A stretch of DNA of 64,000 nt from Halomonas sp. GD1P12 (GCF_025725645.1 NZ_CP107007.1:1054001-1118000), one strand, 5' to 3'; counted from the first letter of the stretch, positions 37,935 to 47,741 are shown. A program made the numbers and translations. Notes: generated from the sequence alone by a model not told the origin.

Positions 37935-39128
37935 ATGATCGACGCAACCCGTACCCAGCGAATGCAAGAAGCGACGCGGCTTACCCGCGCCGGAAAGCTC
38001 ACTGAGGCGATGCGGGTGCTGCAAGGGGGCGCGCCTGGCGCAGACGACCCCGAGCCCGCGTCGACCGAAACCGGTAACGTGTTTGATAGCACCTGCGAGG
38101 TGAAGGCGCGCATCTTCGAGCCGTTCGAAGCACCGCACCAGCCCCACGCGTTTGATTGGCGCCAGCAGTGGGCCGGTATGAAAGGCGGCGCGACGAGTGG
38201 TGACGATGCTCCCGAGCGCCTGGCGCCGGCCACTCCCGGCGCCTTCACCGCCGGGCGCTTCGCCAACCGTATCGGCGCACGCGACTACAAACTCTACACG
38301 CCGAGCGGCTATCAGGGGCAGCCGCTGGCGCTGGTGGTCATGCTGCACGGCTGCACCCAAAACCCGGACGATTTCGCCGCCGGCACCGCCATGAACCGGC
38401 AGGCCGAAGAGCAGACGTTTTGCGTGCTCTACCCGGCCCAGCCGGCAAGCGCCAATACCTCGAAGTGCTGGAACTGGTTCAAGGCCCAGGACCAGGCGCG
38501 CGACGGCGGCGAGCCCGAGCTTCTGGCGGGCATGACGCGCCAGGTTTTGGACGCCTATCATCTCGATGCCTCGCGGGTGTTTGTGGCCGGGCTGTCCGCA
38601 GGCGCGGCCATGGCGACCACCCTGGCCATGACGTATCCGGAGCTTTACGCTGCCGTTGGCGTGCACTCGGGGCTGCCCCACGGCGTTGCCAAAAGCCTTC
38701 CGGACGCGCTGGCCGCAATGCAGGGCGGGCAGGGCGCCACCGCCGTCACGAAGGGGCAGGAGTGCCGCGTGCCGGCCATCGTTTTCCACGGCGACCGCGA
38801 CACCACCGTGCATCCAAAAAACGCCGAGCGCGTGGCGGCGCAGTACGCCGCTAGCCGACTCGGCGCCACCACCGAGCAGGGGGCGTCCGGCGCCGGCCAG
38901 CGCTATACGCGCCGGGTACATCGCGACGGTCAAGGGGTTGCCAGGTTGGAGCAGTGGACGCTGCACGGTGCCGGCCACGCCTGGGCCGGGGGCAGCGCGT
39001 CGGGAAGCTATACCGACCCCAGGGGAGTAGAGGCGAGCCGCGAAATGCTGCGCTTTTTCTTTGCCCAGCCTCATTACGCTCAAAACGATCGAGCGGCGTC
39101 GAAGCCGTCTCGCCACGCGACGACCTGA
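37935..39128 (+). CDS. PHB depolymerase-family esterase
   Basis: A 397-residue alpha/beta hydrolase of the esterase/PHB-depolymerase family. The oxyanion-hole region is ALVVMLHGCTQNPDDFAAGT, the nucleophile serine is in VFVAGLSAGAAMAT, an aspartate follows in VFHGDRDTTVHPKN, and the catalytic histidine is in LHGAGHAWAGG. No signal peptide is visible, so it is likely intracellular. The first ~100 residues are a helical, Pro/Ala-rich extension. Substrates could be short polyhydroxyalkanoate or other esters. GAGG precedes the ATG by nine bases. Confidence 0.85.
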   Translation: MIDATRTQRMQEATRLTRAGKLTEAMRVLQGGAPGADDPEPASTETGNVFDSTCEVKARIFEPFEAPHQPHAFDWRQQWAGMKGGATSGDDAPERLAPATPGAFTAGRFANRIGARDYKLYTPSGYQGQPLALVVMLHGCTQNPDDFAAGTAMNRQAEEQTFCVLYPAQPASANTSKCWNWFKAQDQARDGGEPELLAGMTRQVLDAYHLDASRVFVAGLSAGAAMATTLAMTYPELYAAVGVHSGLPHGVAKSLPDALAAMQGGQGATAVTKGQECRVPAIVFHGDRDTTVHPKNAERVAAQYAASRLGATTEQGASGAGQRYTRRVHRDGQGVARLEQWTLHGAGHAWAGGSASGSYTDPRGVEASREMLRFFFAQPHYAQNDRAASKPSRHATT

Positions 39129-39156
39129 CCCGCCGCGGCGAGTTTCAGGACATAAA

Positions 39157-39188
39157 AAAACGGCGGCGCCTCAAGGCGCCGCCGTTTT
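39157..39188. terminator. Bidirectional terminator between esterase and rnb
   Basis: Perfect 14-bp inverted repeat AAAACGGCGGCGCC/GGCGCCGCCGTTTT with a TCAA loop; A-rich on the left and T-rich on the right, so it serves both convergent genes. Confidence 0.93.
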
Positions 39189-39204
39189 CGCGTTTCAACA
39201 CCGT

Positions 39205-41145
39205 TTAGGCGGCAGGCTTGGCCACCAGCGAGCGGGTTTCTTCACGCGCCTCGACGAGCTGTACGCGCAGGGCGTCGCCGAGCTTGTAGCGCTCCTCGCT
39301 TTCGATCTGGATGCGGCCTTCCTTGTCGTCGATCACGACCTTGTTGCGGTCAGCGTGCATCAAGGGCGCGGGCACGAAGGCGGTAGCGCCGTTGGCCAGC
39401 AGACGCACGCGCATGCCGCCGCGGTTGATCGCCATGATCTCGGCCTCAAAAACGTCCTGGTTCTGGGCCGCCGACGTCAAAAAGCGCACGTAGAGCCAGT
39501 CTTTCACGTCACGCTCGGCCATGCGATTCAGCCGGCGGCGCTCGGTGAGCTGCTCGGTCAGTGCCTGGCTCGCTTCGGCCGGGGCCTGCTCGCCTTTCAA
39601 CACGCGCTTGATCAAGCGGTGGTTGACCATGTCGCCGTACTTACGAATCGGCGAGGTCCAGGTAGCGTAGGCGGCCAGCCCCAGACCGAAGTGCGGGCCC
39701 GGCTGAGCGGACATGCTGGTGAAACCCTGGAAACGGCGCAGGCGGGCGTCGAGCCAGGCGTCATCGCGGGATTCGAGCGCGCGCTTGAGCTCCTTGTAGT
39801 GGTCGAGCTCGGTGAGCGCCTCGAGGGCCACTTCGATCTCCTGACCGGCGAGAAACTCCTGGGCGGCTTCGGCTTTTTCCGGTTCGAACGCGCGGTGCAC
39901 GTTGAAGATGCCGTGGCCGATGTTAGCGGCCAGATAATCCGCGCAGCAGGCGTTGGCGGCGATCATCGACTCTTCGATCATGCGGTTGGCAATGCGGCGC
40001 TCTTCGGTGTTGATCGCCAACACGTTGCCCGCTTCATCGAGCTCGAACACGTAGTCCGGGCGATCCTTGAACACCAGCGCGTGCTCGTTGCGCCAGGCGG
40101 TGCGCGCCTCGGTCAGCGCCTGGAGCGCTTTGAGCTGCTCGCCGATGTCATCCGCCGGGGCCCAGTCGCCTTCACCGTCGATCCAATCGGAAACGCGGTC
40201 ATAAGCAAGCTTGGCGTGGGACTGCACGTTGGCGGCGAAGAAGCGGTAGTCGCCCAGGCTTCCGTCGGCGTTGACGGTCAGCGTGCAGGCCAGCGCCGGG
40301 CGGGTCTTGCCCTCCCACAGCGAGCAGAGGTCGTCGGCCAACTGCTCGGGCAGCATGGTCACGTTCTGGCCCGGCAGGTAGACGGTGAAGGCGCGCACCC
40401 GCGCTTCCAGATCTGCGACGTGCTCTTCGTCCACATAAGCGGTCGGGTCGGCGATGGCGACCGAGAGATCCCAGCCGCCGTCGTCGCGGGTGGTGATGCG
40501 CAGCGCATCATCCATGTCTTTGGTCTTTTCACCGTCGATGGTGAAGAAGGGCTCGGCGGTCAGGTCTTCACGCTCAAGGCCTTCCTCGCGCAGCGGCCAG
40601 TCGCTGCCGGCCTCCGGGCTTGCCTGCTCGAGCGCGTGGCGAGCCAGGGTCACCCGCCAGGGCACCGCCGGGTTGTCCGCCTTGGCTACCAGCTCGTCGA
40701 TCTGGGCAAAGAAGCCGCGATCGTCCGCCTTTAACGGATGGCGAACGAGGCGCGCCACGACCCAATCGCCGTCACCGATGCTCGATTCGTCCAGGCTGCG
40801 CTTGATGCGCGACTTGATGACGTTGCGAATCGACGGGTGATCCGGCACCACGGCCAGGCGGTCCTCGCGCTTTTGCACGCGAGCGACGAAACGGTCGAGG
40901 CCGGCTTCGATCAGCTTCTCCGGATCGACGGACTTCTTGTCGCCGTTTTCGTGAATCACTGCCTCGACCCGGTCGCCGTGAATCACCTTTTTCATGGCGG
41001 GGGGCGGCACGAAATAGGAGTCGCCGGCATCGGTTTCGAGAAAGCCGAAGCCTTTCTCGGTGCCCTTGATCACGCCTTCGGCGCGCGGCGTGGTGTCACG
41101 AATCTGTTGCTTGAGCTGAGCCAGCACGGAATTATTTTGCAGCAT
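39205..41145 (-). CDS. rnb: Exoribonuclease II
   Basis: A 646-residue 3'-5' exoribonuclease of the RNB family, highly similar in wording to E. coli RNase II: LAQLKQQIRDTTPRAEGVIK at the start, KGFGFLETD and YFVPPPAMKKVIHGDR in the cold-shock domains, the catalytic aspartates in FTIDGEKTKDMDDAL and ADPTAYV, GLAAYATWTSPIRKYGDMVN, and the S1 domain near the C-terminus. The start at 41145 matches E. coli RNase II (MLQNN); upstream in-frame extension is ignored. It is monocistronic and degrades single-stranded RNA to short oligomers. Confidence 0.95.
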   Translation of the reverse strand: MLQNNSVLAQLKQQIRDTTPRAEGVIKGTEKGFGFLETDAGDSYFVPPPAMKKVIHGDRVEAVIHENGDKKSVDPEKLIEAGLDRFVARVQKREDRLAVVPDHPSIRNVIKSRIKRSLDESSIGDGDWVVARLVRHPLKADDRGFFAQIDELVAKADNPAVPWRVTLARHALEQASPEAGSDWPLREEGLEREDLTAEPFFTIDGEKTKDMDDALRITTRDDGGWDLSVAIADPTAYVDEEHVADLEARVRAFTVYLPGQNVTMLPEQLADDLCSLWEGKTRPALACTLTVNADGSLGDYRFFAANVQSHAKLAYDRVSDWIDGEGDWAPADDIGEQLKALQALTEARTAWRNEHALVFKDRPDYVFELDEAGNVLAINTEERRIANRMIEESMIAANACCADYLAANIGHGIFNVHRAFEPEKAEAAQEFLAGQEIEVALEALTELDHYKELKRALESRDDAWLDARLRRFQGFTSMSAQPGPHFGLGLAAYATWTSPIRKYGDMVNHRLIKRVLKGEQAPAEASQALTEQLTERRRLNRMAERDVKDWLYVRFLTSAAQNQDVFEAEIMAINRGGMRVRLLANGATAFVPAPLMHADRNKVVIDDKEGRIQIESEERYKLGDALRVQLVEAREETRSLVAKPAA

Positions 41146-41350
41146 GAGTTCAATCAGTTGGCGAGAGTAGGCTGCCACTATACGGATTCCCGCCCATCGC
41201 GCCAATTGCTCGGCGAGTCGATATCGCCTCCGGCTCGCAAGGTCAATGACTTACCTGCGGCTCTGATAATCGGTTAAGCTTGCCAGCCGTTTGAAGCGCG
41301 TGAAAAACCTGACCAAGTCCCTCGTTAACGCCCTCGACCAAGGAGCCACC

Positions 41351-42148
41351 ATGACCCCCCGGCTGATTGTTTCCGACCTGGATGGAACGCTTTTGGGAAG
41401 TGATCACGTGCTGCACGAAAGCACCATTGAGGTGCTGCGCGCGCTCACCGAGCAGGGCCACCAGCTCACGCTCGCCTCCGGGCGCCACTACCGCGACATG
41501 AAGGTGTTTCGCGACGAGCTGGGCGTACCGATGCATCTGATCAGCAGCAACGGCGCCTACACCCACGCCCCGGACGACACCCTGCTCGCGGCCCACCACG
41601 TCGACCCGGAAAAGGCGCGGGCGCTGATCGAACTCGAGCGCCCGGCCAACGTGCGCTTGAGCCTTTATCTGGACGACGCCTGGTATATCGATTCCGAGTC
41701 GCCGGGGCATTTGGCGATGCACGCCGCGACCGGCTTCGTCTATCAGGTGGTTCCGGCAAGCGAGATGCCGGTCAACGGCATCGGCAAGGTGCTGTACGGC
41801 GGCGACCCATTAGAGCTCGCCCGCATCGAGGCAAGCGTTCGCCAGATCGGCGGGGATGACTTGCACGTCACCTACTCGACGCCGAATTCGCTCGAGATCA
41901 TGGCCGGTGGGGTGAACAAGGGCGTCGCGCTTGCCGCACTGCTCGAGCGCCTGAACCTGCGCGCCGAGGAGTGCCTCGCCTTTGGTGACAATCTGAACGA
42001 CGTGGAGATGCTCGCGCTCGCCGGCGAGGCGCATTACATGGCCAACGCCCACCCGGAGATGGCCGGGCGGCTGGGGCGCGGGCGCCAGATCGGCCACCAC
42101 CACGAGGCGGGGGTGGCCGAGCTTCTGCGCGAGCGTTTCGGGCTTTAA
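41351..42148 (+). CDS. HAD-IIB (Cof-type) sugar phosphatase
   Basis: A 265-residue hydrolase of the haloacid-dehalogenase superfamily. Motif I VSDLDGTLLGSDH carries the nucleophile Asp9, motif II is LTLASGRHYRDM, the type IIB cap occupies about 85-185, and motifs III/IV are GVNKGVALAAL and ECLAFGDNLNDVEMLALAG. AAGGAG precedes the ATG at 41351; the longer frame to 41291 starts at GTG without a site. Substrates are likely sugar phosphates. It lies upstream of the two-component and glucose-uptake genes on the same strand. Confidence 0.85.
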   Translation: MTPRLIVSDLDGTLLGSDHVLHESTIEVLRALTEQGHQLTLASGRHYRDMKVFRDELGVPMHLISSNGAYTHAPDDTLLAAHHVDPEKARALIELERPANVRLSLYLDDAWYIDSESPGHLAMHAATGFVYQVVPASEMPVNGIGKVLYGGDPLELARIEASVRQIGGDDLHVTYSTPNSLEIMAGGVNKGVALAALLERLNLRAEECLAFGDNLNDVEMLALAGEAHYMANAHPEMAGRLGRGRQIGHHHEAGVAELLRERFGL

Positions 42149-42209
42149 GGCAGGGCAGGGCGTCTACCACCTTGGTCGATAGGCGCTTGTAGCGGGCCGG
42201 GCTCTCCAC

Positions 42210-42233
42210 CATTATCGTGGCCCAACGATAATG
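42210..42233. promoter_or_regulatory. Perfect inverted repeat before the response-regulator gene
   Basis: CATTATCGT - GGCCCA - ACGATAATG: nine-base arms, six-base spacer. It ends 19 bases before the chosen gltR start and overlaps an upstream in-frame ATG at 42231. It has no T run, so an operator is more likely than a terminator. Confidence 0.6.
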
Positions 42234-42251
42234 AGCCGGAACCCGCTTATC

Positions 42252-42974
42252 ATGACCACCTCGAGTGACTGCATCATGGTCGTCGACGATGACCCGGAGA
42301 TCCGCGAGCTGCTGGCGGATTATCTGGGCCGCCACGGTTTCCAGGTAGAGACCGCCGACGGGGCCGATTCGCTGCTCAAAACGCTTGCGACGAGCACGCC
42401 GAATCTTTTGATCCTGGACGTGATGATGCCCGGCGACGACGGCTTCGCCATTTGCCGCCGCCTGCGCCGCCAGGGGGATCTGCCGATCATCATGCTCACC
42501 GCCAGTAGCGACGATACCGACCGCATTCTGGGGCTCGAGCTCGGCGCCGACGACTACGTCGCCAAGCCGTTCAACCCGCGCGAGCTTTTGGCGCGCATCA
42601 AGGCGGTGCTGCGTCGCGCCCACGCCCCGGCGCCGGCCAGCGTCAAAGACGCCCGGGTGGTGCGCTTTGGCGCCTGGCAGCTTGATCGCACCACCCGCGA
42701 GCTGACCGACGAGCGCGGCGCCCAGGTTGCGCTCTCCGGCGCCGACTTTCAGCTTCTACAGGTGTTTCTCGAGCGCCCGGCGACGGTGATCACCCGCGAC
42801 GATCTTTACACGCTCACCCGAGGGCGCGATGCGCCGCCGCTGGATCGCTCCATCGACGTTCACGTCTGCCGGCTGCGCCAGCGCCTGGGCGAGGATGCCC
42901 AGCACTCCCAGCTGATTCGTACCGTGCGCGGGGCGGGCTACGTGCTCACCGCCCGGGTCGATGCCGTCGGGTGA
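42252..42974 (+). CDS. gltR: OmpR-family response regulator (GltR-like)
   Basis: A 240-residue two-component regulator. Receiver domain: acidic pocket VVDDDPE (Asp12-Asp14), phosphoacceptor Asp56 in LLILDVMMPGDDGF, and the switch lysine in YVAKPFNPRELLARI. The winged-helix DNA-binding domain occupies about 135-235 (LFTLTRG-type loop and DRSIDVHVCRLRQRLGED). The start at 42252 is chosen over 42231, which lies in the palindrome; neither has a strong ribosome site. It overlaps the kinase gene by one base. Its place before gtrS and gts genes matches the Pseudomonas gltR-gtrS-gts order for glucose uptake control; the symbol rests on this synteny. Confidence 0.8.
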   Translation: MTTSSDCIMVVDDDPEIRELLADYLGRHGFQVETADGADSLLKTLATSTPNLLILDVMMPGDDGFAICRRLRRQGDLPIIMLTASSDDTDRILGLELGADDYVAKPFNPRELLARIKAVLRRAHAPAPASVKDARVVRFGAWQLDRTTRELTDERGAQVALSGADFQLLQVFLERPATVITRDDLYTLTRGRDAPPLDRSIDVHVCRLRQRLGEDAQHSQLIRTVRGAGYVLTARVDAVG

Positions 42975-44443
42975 TGACGCTGAAACGACTTCTTCAACGC
43001 CTGCTTCCGGCCACGCTTCGCGGGCGCTTCGTGATCATCATGATCATTGGGGTACTAGCGGCCCAGGCGGGCAGCTACGCGCTTTGGAGCGCTCAGGTGC
43101 GCGCCAGCCAGCTCGAACAGCTCGATGAGCTATCGAACAATATGGCGCAAAGCATCGCCGCGACCATGAAGTACTTTCGCTCGCTGCCGGTGGACTATCG
43201 CCATATCGTGCTCGACCAGCTGCGCAACATGGGCGGCACGCGCTTTTTCGTCAGCGTCAACGAGCGGCGCATCCCGGTGGTCGATATCGGCGACGGCCCG
43301 GAAAAGGCGCTGGTGGTGGACAACGTCCACACCATTTTGACCCGCGAGCTCGCCATCGAGGATGTCGTCGTCGAGTTCTCGCGCCCGGACACCCTGCGCC
43401 TTTTCAATAACGAGGTGCTGCTGCATGATCTGCCGCCGCGCTGGGGCCAGCACAGCCTGTTGATGGAGCCGCTGTCGCCGCCGATTCTGGTGGTGCAGCT
43501 CGAGCTTGCGCCCAACATGTGGCTCTATGTCGCCACGCTGCTCGGCGTGCCGGATATTTTCAGCGCCCGTGCCTGGCTTTCCGAGGAGCGCCTGCTGGTG
43601 GGGGTGCTGGTGTTGATCAGCGTACTGGGGCTCTCACTTTTAAGCATCAAAAGCGCCACCCGGCCCCTGGCGCGACTCGCGCGCGCCGCGCGGCAGCTCG
43701 GCGACGACCTGGATAGCCCGCCGCTCAAGGAGAGCGGCCCGAGAGAAGTCGCCGCGACGGCGGCGGCGTTCAACCGTATGCAGCGGCGCATACGCGAGCA
43801 GGTCGAGGAGCGCGAGCGGCTCTTTTCGGCGATCTCCCACGATTTGAAAACCCCGATTACCCGGATGCGCCTTCGCGCCGAAATGCTCGACGACCCCCGC
43901 CAGCGTGAGCGCTTTTGCGCTTCGCTCGACGAGCTTTCCGAGTTGGTGAAGGGAGCGCTGGCCTCGGTCAAAGGGCTCGACCTGCACGAGGAGCCGGCGG
44001 CCACGGATATCAGGGCGCTGGCGCTTCATCTCGCTTCGGAGCTTCGTTTGCAGGGTGGCGATGTCGAGATCACCGGCCAGGCCGAGCCTTTGGTGGTCAA
44101 ACCGCTGGCGATCAAGCGCTGTCTTTCGAACCTATTGGAGAACGCGGTGTTTTACGGCCAGCACGCCCGAGTCGAGATCATCGACGCCCCGCAGCGCGTG
44201 ACGCTTTGCATTCGCGATGCCGGCCCCGGCATCGAGGAGTCACAGCTTGACCGGGTCTTTTCGCCGTTCGTGCGCCTGGAAGCCTCGCGCAGCCGCCACA
44301 CCGGCGGCAGCGGCTTGGGCCTCGGCATCGCCCGCCACATCGCCCGCGCTCACGGCGGCGATATCACGCTTGCCAATCATCCTGCCGGCGGGCTCGTCGC
44401 CACGCTGACGCTTGCCCGTCAGGCCAATGTTACCGGCTTGTAA
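42974..44443 (+). CDS. gtrS: Sensor histidine kinase (GtrS-like)
   Basis: A 489-residue inner-membrane sensor. One transmembrane helix lies at ~18-37, a periplasmic loop at ~40-175, and a second helix near 200-220, followed by a HAMP region. The phosphoacceptor is His289 in SAISHDLKTPITRMRLR. The ATPase domain has N-box NLLENAVFYGQ, G1 DAGPGIEES and G2 GGSGLGLGIARHIARAHGG. ATG 42974 overlaps the regulator stop (TGATG); a GTG at 42971 is also possible. In P. aeruginosa the equivalent kinase responds to sugar-acid metabolites; the ligand here is inferred. Confidence 0.82.
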   Translation: MTLKRLLQRLLPATLRGRFVIIMIIGVLAAQAGSYALWSAQVRASQLEQLDELSNNMAQSIAATMKYFRSLPVDYRHIVLDQLRNMGGTRFFVSVNERRIPVVDIGDGPEKALVVDNVHTILTRELAIEDVVVEFSRPDTLRLFNNEVLLHDLPPRWGQHSLLMEPLSPPILVVQLELAPNMWLYVATLLGVPDIFSARAWLSEERLLVGVLVLISVLGLSLLSIKSATRPLARLARAARQLGDDLDSPPLKESGPREVAATAAAFNRMQRRIREQVEERERLFSAISHDLKTPITRMRLRAEMLDDPRQRERFCASLDELSELVKGALASVKGLDLHEEPAATDIRALALHLASELRLQGGDVEITGQAEPLVVKPLAIKRCLSNLLENAVFYGQHARVEIIDAPQRVTLCIRDAGPGIEESQLDRVFSPFVRLEASRSRHTGGSGLGLGIARHIARAHGGDITLANHPAGGLVATLTLARQANVTGL

Positions 44444-44606
44444 TAAAGCGCCAACACTTTGTAGGAAAGCGATACTCCCGTTTGCCTGCCCGGCGGCGTA
44501 CCCTCACGTAAAGGGCACGCTCGAATTTGGCCCTCGATGTCGAACGTCTTATAACAGTCGATCCGCGCCGCCTCAGGCGCCGACAATAACAACGCCAGGA
44601 GCCACC

Positions 44607-45893
44607 ATGTCCACGCTGCGTCTACCTACTTTGCCTCTACCGACTTTGCGTCAATCTGCCCTCGGCCTTGCGCTTTCGATGGCCGCCACCACCTCGGCCC
44701 AGGCAAGCGATGTCGAAGTCCTCCACTGGTGGACCTCCGGCGGCGAGGCCCGCGCGGCCAACGTGCTCAAGGAGCTTCTCGAGGCCGAAGGCTACGGCTG
44801 GGAAGATTTCGCCGTGGCCGGTGGTGGCGGTGAAACCGCAATGACCGTACTGAAATCCCGCGCCATGTCTGGCAACCCGCCGTCGGCGGCCCAGATCAAG
44901 GGGCCGGAAATTCAGGAATGGGGCGAGCTCGGACTTCTGGGCGATCTCGACGACGTCGCCGCCGAGGAGAACTGGGACGCGCTGCTGCCCGAGGTGGTCG
45001 CCAATATCATGCGCTTCGACGGTCATTACGTGGCAGTGCCGGCCAACGTTCACCGGGTCAACTGGCTGTGGGCCAACCCGGACGTGCTGGACGCCGCCGG
45101 GGTCGAAATGCCCACGACGCTCGACGAGCTGTTCTCCGCTGGCGAGGCGATTCGCGAGGCGGGCTTTATCCCGCTTGCCCACGGCGGCCAGGCCTGGCAG
45201 GACGCCACGATTTTTGAGAGCGTGGTGCTGGGAAGCCAGGGGGTGGATTTCTACCGCCAGTCGCTGGTCGAGCTCGACCCCGAGGCGCTTGGAAGCGAGC
45301 AAATGATCGAGGCACTGGAGACCTTCAAACGCCTGCGCGAGCTGATGGACGAGGGTATGCCCGGGCGTGACTGGAACATCGCGACCAATATGGTGATCGA
45401 GGGCGAGGCCGGCTTTCAGCTGATGGGCGACTGGGCCAAGGGCGAGTTCACCGCCGCCGGGCTTACTGCTGGCGAAGACTACCTGTGCGCCGCAGCGCCT
45501 GGCAGTGAAGACGCTTTCTCGTTCAACATCGATAGCCTCGCCATGTTCCGCGTCAGCGACGACGGCGAACGCGAGGCCCAGCAGGCGCTGGCGCGGCTGG
45601 TACTCGAACCCACCTTCCAGGAAGCCTTCAACCTGGCCAAGGGCTCGATTCCCGCCCGCCCGGATCTCGACATGAGCGAGTTCGACAGCTGCGCCGAGCA
45701 ATCGCTGGCGGATTTTCAGCGCACCGCCGAAACCGGTGGCCTGGTGCCCAGCATGTCCCACGGCATGGCCGTGCGCGCCGATGTGCAGGGCGCGATCTTC
45801 GATGTGGTGACCAACTACTTCAATGACGCCAACATGCCCGCCGATCAGGCTGCCGAGCGCCTGGTGAGTGCCGCTCAGATGGCCTCGTTCTAA
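44607..45893 (+). CDS. gtsA: Sugar ABC transporter substrate-binding protein
   Basis: A 428-residue periplasmic solute-binding protein of the CUT1 class. A signal peptide ends at AQA/SDV (about residue 32). The mature start VEVLHWWTSGGEARAANVLK is the typical opening of glucose/mannose-binding members, and VPANVHRVNWLWANPDVLD and AGFQLMGDWAKGEF follow the family. AGGAG is seven bases before the ATG; the longer frame from 44412 is rejected. It delivers sugar to the GtsBC permease. Specificity for glucose is inferred from the gene order and wording. Confidence 0.87.
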   Translation: MSTLRLPTLPLPTLRQSALGLALSMAATTSAQASDVEVLHWWTSGGEARAANVLKELLEAEGYGWEDFAVAGGGGETAMTVLKSRAMSGNPPSAAQIKGPEIQEWGELGLLGDLDDVAAEENWDALLPEVVANIMRFDGHYVAVPANVHRVNWLWANPDVLDAAGVEMPTTLDELFSAGEAIREAGFIPLAHGGQAWQDATIFESVVLGSQGVDFYRQSLVELDPEALGSEQMIEALETFKRLRELMDEGMPGRDWNIATNMVIEGEAGFQLMGDWAKGEFTAAGLTAGEDYLCAAAPGSEDAFSFNIDSLAMFRVSDDGEREAQQALARLVLEPTFQEAFNLAKGSIPARPDLDMSEFDSCAEQSLADFQRTAETGGLVPSMSHGMAVRADVQGAIFDVVTNYFNDANMPADQAAERLVSAAQMASF

Positions 45894-45955
45894 ACGTTTT
45901 TTGATCTTCGCGCCGCCGCCCGGCGGCGCGCCTTGCTGACCGGCGAGATTTCCCC

Positions 45956-46870
45956 ATGACACACTCGATTTCACCGAAGGCCCGGCGGCCGACGGCGTCC
46001 GGCCGACTGCAGGCGTGGCTGCCGCGGCTGGTGCTGGCGCCTTCGGCGGCCGTGATTCTGTTCTTCGTCTACGGCTTCATGCTCTGGACGTTCGTGCTGT
46101 CGCTGACCAGCTCGCGCATGCTGCCAAGCTACGACTTCGTCGGCTTCGGGCAGTACGCGCGGCTGATGGCCAACGACCGCTGGTGGGTCGCCTCCACCAA
46201 CCTGATGATCTTTGGCGCGCTGTTCGTCGCGGTGTGCCTGGTGATTGGTGCGTTGCTGGCCATTTTGCTCGACCAGAAAATCCGTCAGGAGGGGGCGCTA
46301 CGCACCGTCTATCTCTACCCGATGGCGCTGTCGTTCATCGTCACCGGGGTGGTGTGGAAGTGGCTTTTGAACCCGCAGCTCGGCATCGAGGCAATGGTGC
46401 AGGGCTGGGGCTTCGAGTCGTTTCGCTTTGATTGGATCGTCGATCCGAACATGGCGATCTATACGCTGGTGATCGCCGCGGTATGGCAGGCCTCGGGCTT
46501 CGTAATGGCGCTGTTTCTGGCCGGGCTTCGAGGCATCGACGACAGCATCGTCAAGGCCGCCCAGCTCGACGGGGCGAGCCTTCCGCGCATTTACTGGCGG
46601 GTGGTGATGCCGTGTCTGCGCCCAGTGGTGTTCAGCGCGGTGATGATTCTGGCCCATATCGCGATCAAGAGCTTCGATCTGGTGGTGGCGTTGACCGGAG
46701 GTGGCCCGGGCTACGCCTCGGATCTGCCCGCAACCTTCATGTACACCCACGCCTTCAACCGCGCCCAGATCGGGCTGGGCTCCGCCAGCGCCATGCTAAT
46801 GCTGGGCGGGGTGCTGGCGATTCTGATTCCCTATCTCTATTCGGAACTGAGGAGCCGCCGCCATGGGTGA
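45956..46870 (+). CDS. gtsB: Sugar ABC transporter permease
   Basis: A 304-residue inner-membrane permease of the MalF-like group with six predicted helices. The ATPase-contact EAA loop is AAQLDGASLPRIYWRVVMPCLRP near residue 200. It follows gtsA by 62 bases and overlaps gtsC by eight bases, which indicates coupled translation. It pairs with GtsC to form the membrane channel. Confidence 0.88.
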   Translation: MTHSISPKARRPTASGRLQAWLPRLVLAPSAAVILFFVYGFMLWTFVLSLTSSRMLPSYDFVGFGQYARLMANDRWWVASTNLMIFGALFVAVCLVIGALLAILLDQKIRQEGALRTVYLYPMALSFIVTGVVWKWLLNPQLGIEAMVQGWGFESFRFDWIVDPNMAIYTLVIAAVWQASGFVMALFLAGLRGIDDSIVKAAQLDGASLPRIYWRVVMPCLRPVVFSAVMILAHIAIKSFDLVVALTGGGPGYASDLPATFMYTHAFNRAQIGLGSASAMLMLGGVLAILIPYLYSELRSRRHG

Positions 46871-47741
46871 TGCCATTCGCCGCCAAACCATCGGCGCGCG
46901 CCTTTCGCGCAGCGCGCTTTACGCCGTTTTGATTCTGGCCGCACTTTTCTACGCGCTGCCGCTTCTGATCATGCTGATCACTTCAATCAAGCCGCTGGAC
47001 GAGATCACCGCCGGCTCGCTTTTGGCGCTTCCGCAAAACCCAACGCTCGCCCCCTGGACCAAAGCCTGGGGTGAGGCGTGTACCGGCATGCGCTGCGAGG
47101 GAGTGGGGGGCTACTTCTGGAACTCGTTTGCCATCGTGATTCCCGCGGTGCTGATCTCGACCACACTCGGCGCGCTCAACGGCTACGCCTTGACCAAGTG
47201 GCGCTTCAAGGGCGCGGAGGTCGTGTTCGCCCTGATGCTCTTTGGCTGCTTCATTCCGTTTCAGGTGGTGCTGCTTCCCATGGCGCAGACGCTTGGCTGG
47301 CTGGGGCTTTCAAGCTCCCGGGCGGGGCTGGTGCTGGTGCACGTGGTGTTCGGCATCGCCTTCACGACGCTTTTTTTCCGCAACTTCTACGTCGGCATTC
47401 CCGATGAGCTGGTGTCGGCGGCGAAGCTCGACGGTGCCGGGTTCTTTCGCATCTTCTGGCGCATTCTGCTGCCGGTGTCGGCGCCGATCATCGTGGTATC
47501 GATCATCTGGCAGTTCACCCAGATCTGGAACGACTTTCTGTTCGGCGTGGCGTTTTCGGGCCACGACACCCAGCCGGTGACGGTCGCGCTCAACAACCTG
47601 GTGAACACCTCGACCGGGGTTACCGAGTACAACGTCAATATGGCGGCGGCGATGATTGCCGCACTGCCGACGCTGGTGGTCTACGTGCTGGCGGGCAAGT
47701 ACTTCGTGCGCGGATTGACCGCCGGTTCGGTCAAGGGCTAA
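46863..47741 (+). CDS. gtsC: Sugar ABC transporter permease
   Basis: A 292-residue MalG-like permease with six helices; the EAA loop is SAAKLDGAGFFRIFWRILLPV. The start lies inside the end of gtsB. The ATP-binding gene follows 36 bases later. The extended second loop with two cysteines (EACTGMRCEGVGGYF) is typical of the glucose/mannose class and probably contacts the binding protein. Confidence 0.88.
   Translation: MGDAIRRQTIGARLSRSALYAVLILAALFYALPLLIMLITSIKPLDEITAGSLLALPQNPTLAPWTKAWGEACTGMRCEGVGGYFWNSFAIVIPAVLISTTLGALNGYALTKWRFKGAEVVFALMLFGCFIPFQVVLLPMAQTLGWLGLSSSRAGLVLVHVVFGIAFTTLFFRNFYVGIPDELVSAAKLDGAGFFRIFWRILLPVSAPIIVVSIIWQFTQIWNDFLFGVAFSGHDTQPVTVALNNLVNTSTGVTEYNVNMAAAMIAALPTLVVYVLAGKYFVRGLTAGSVKG

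Noticed and set aside
39061..40734. 557-codon open frame on the plus strand
   Set aside because: Antisense shadow of rnb; composition is that of a complementary frame.
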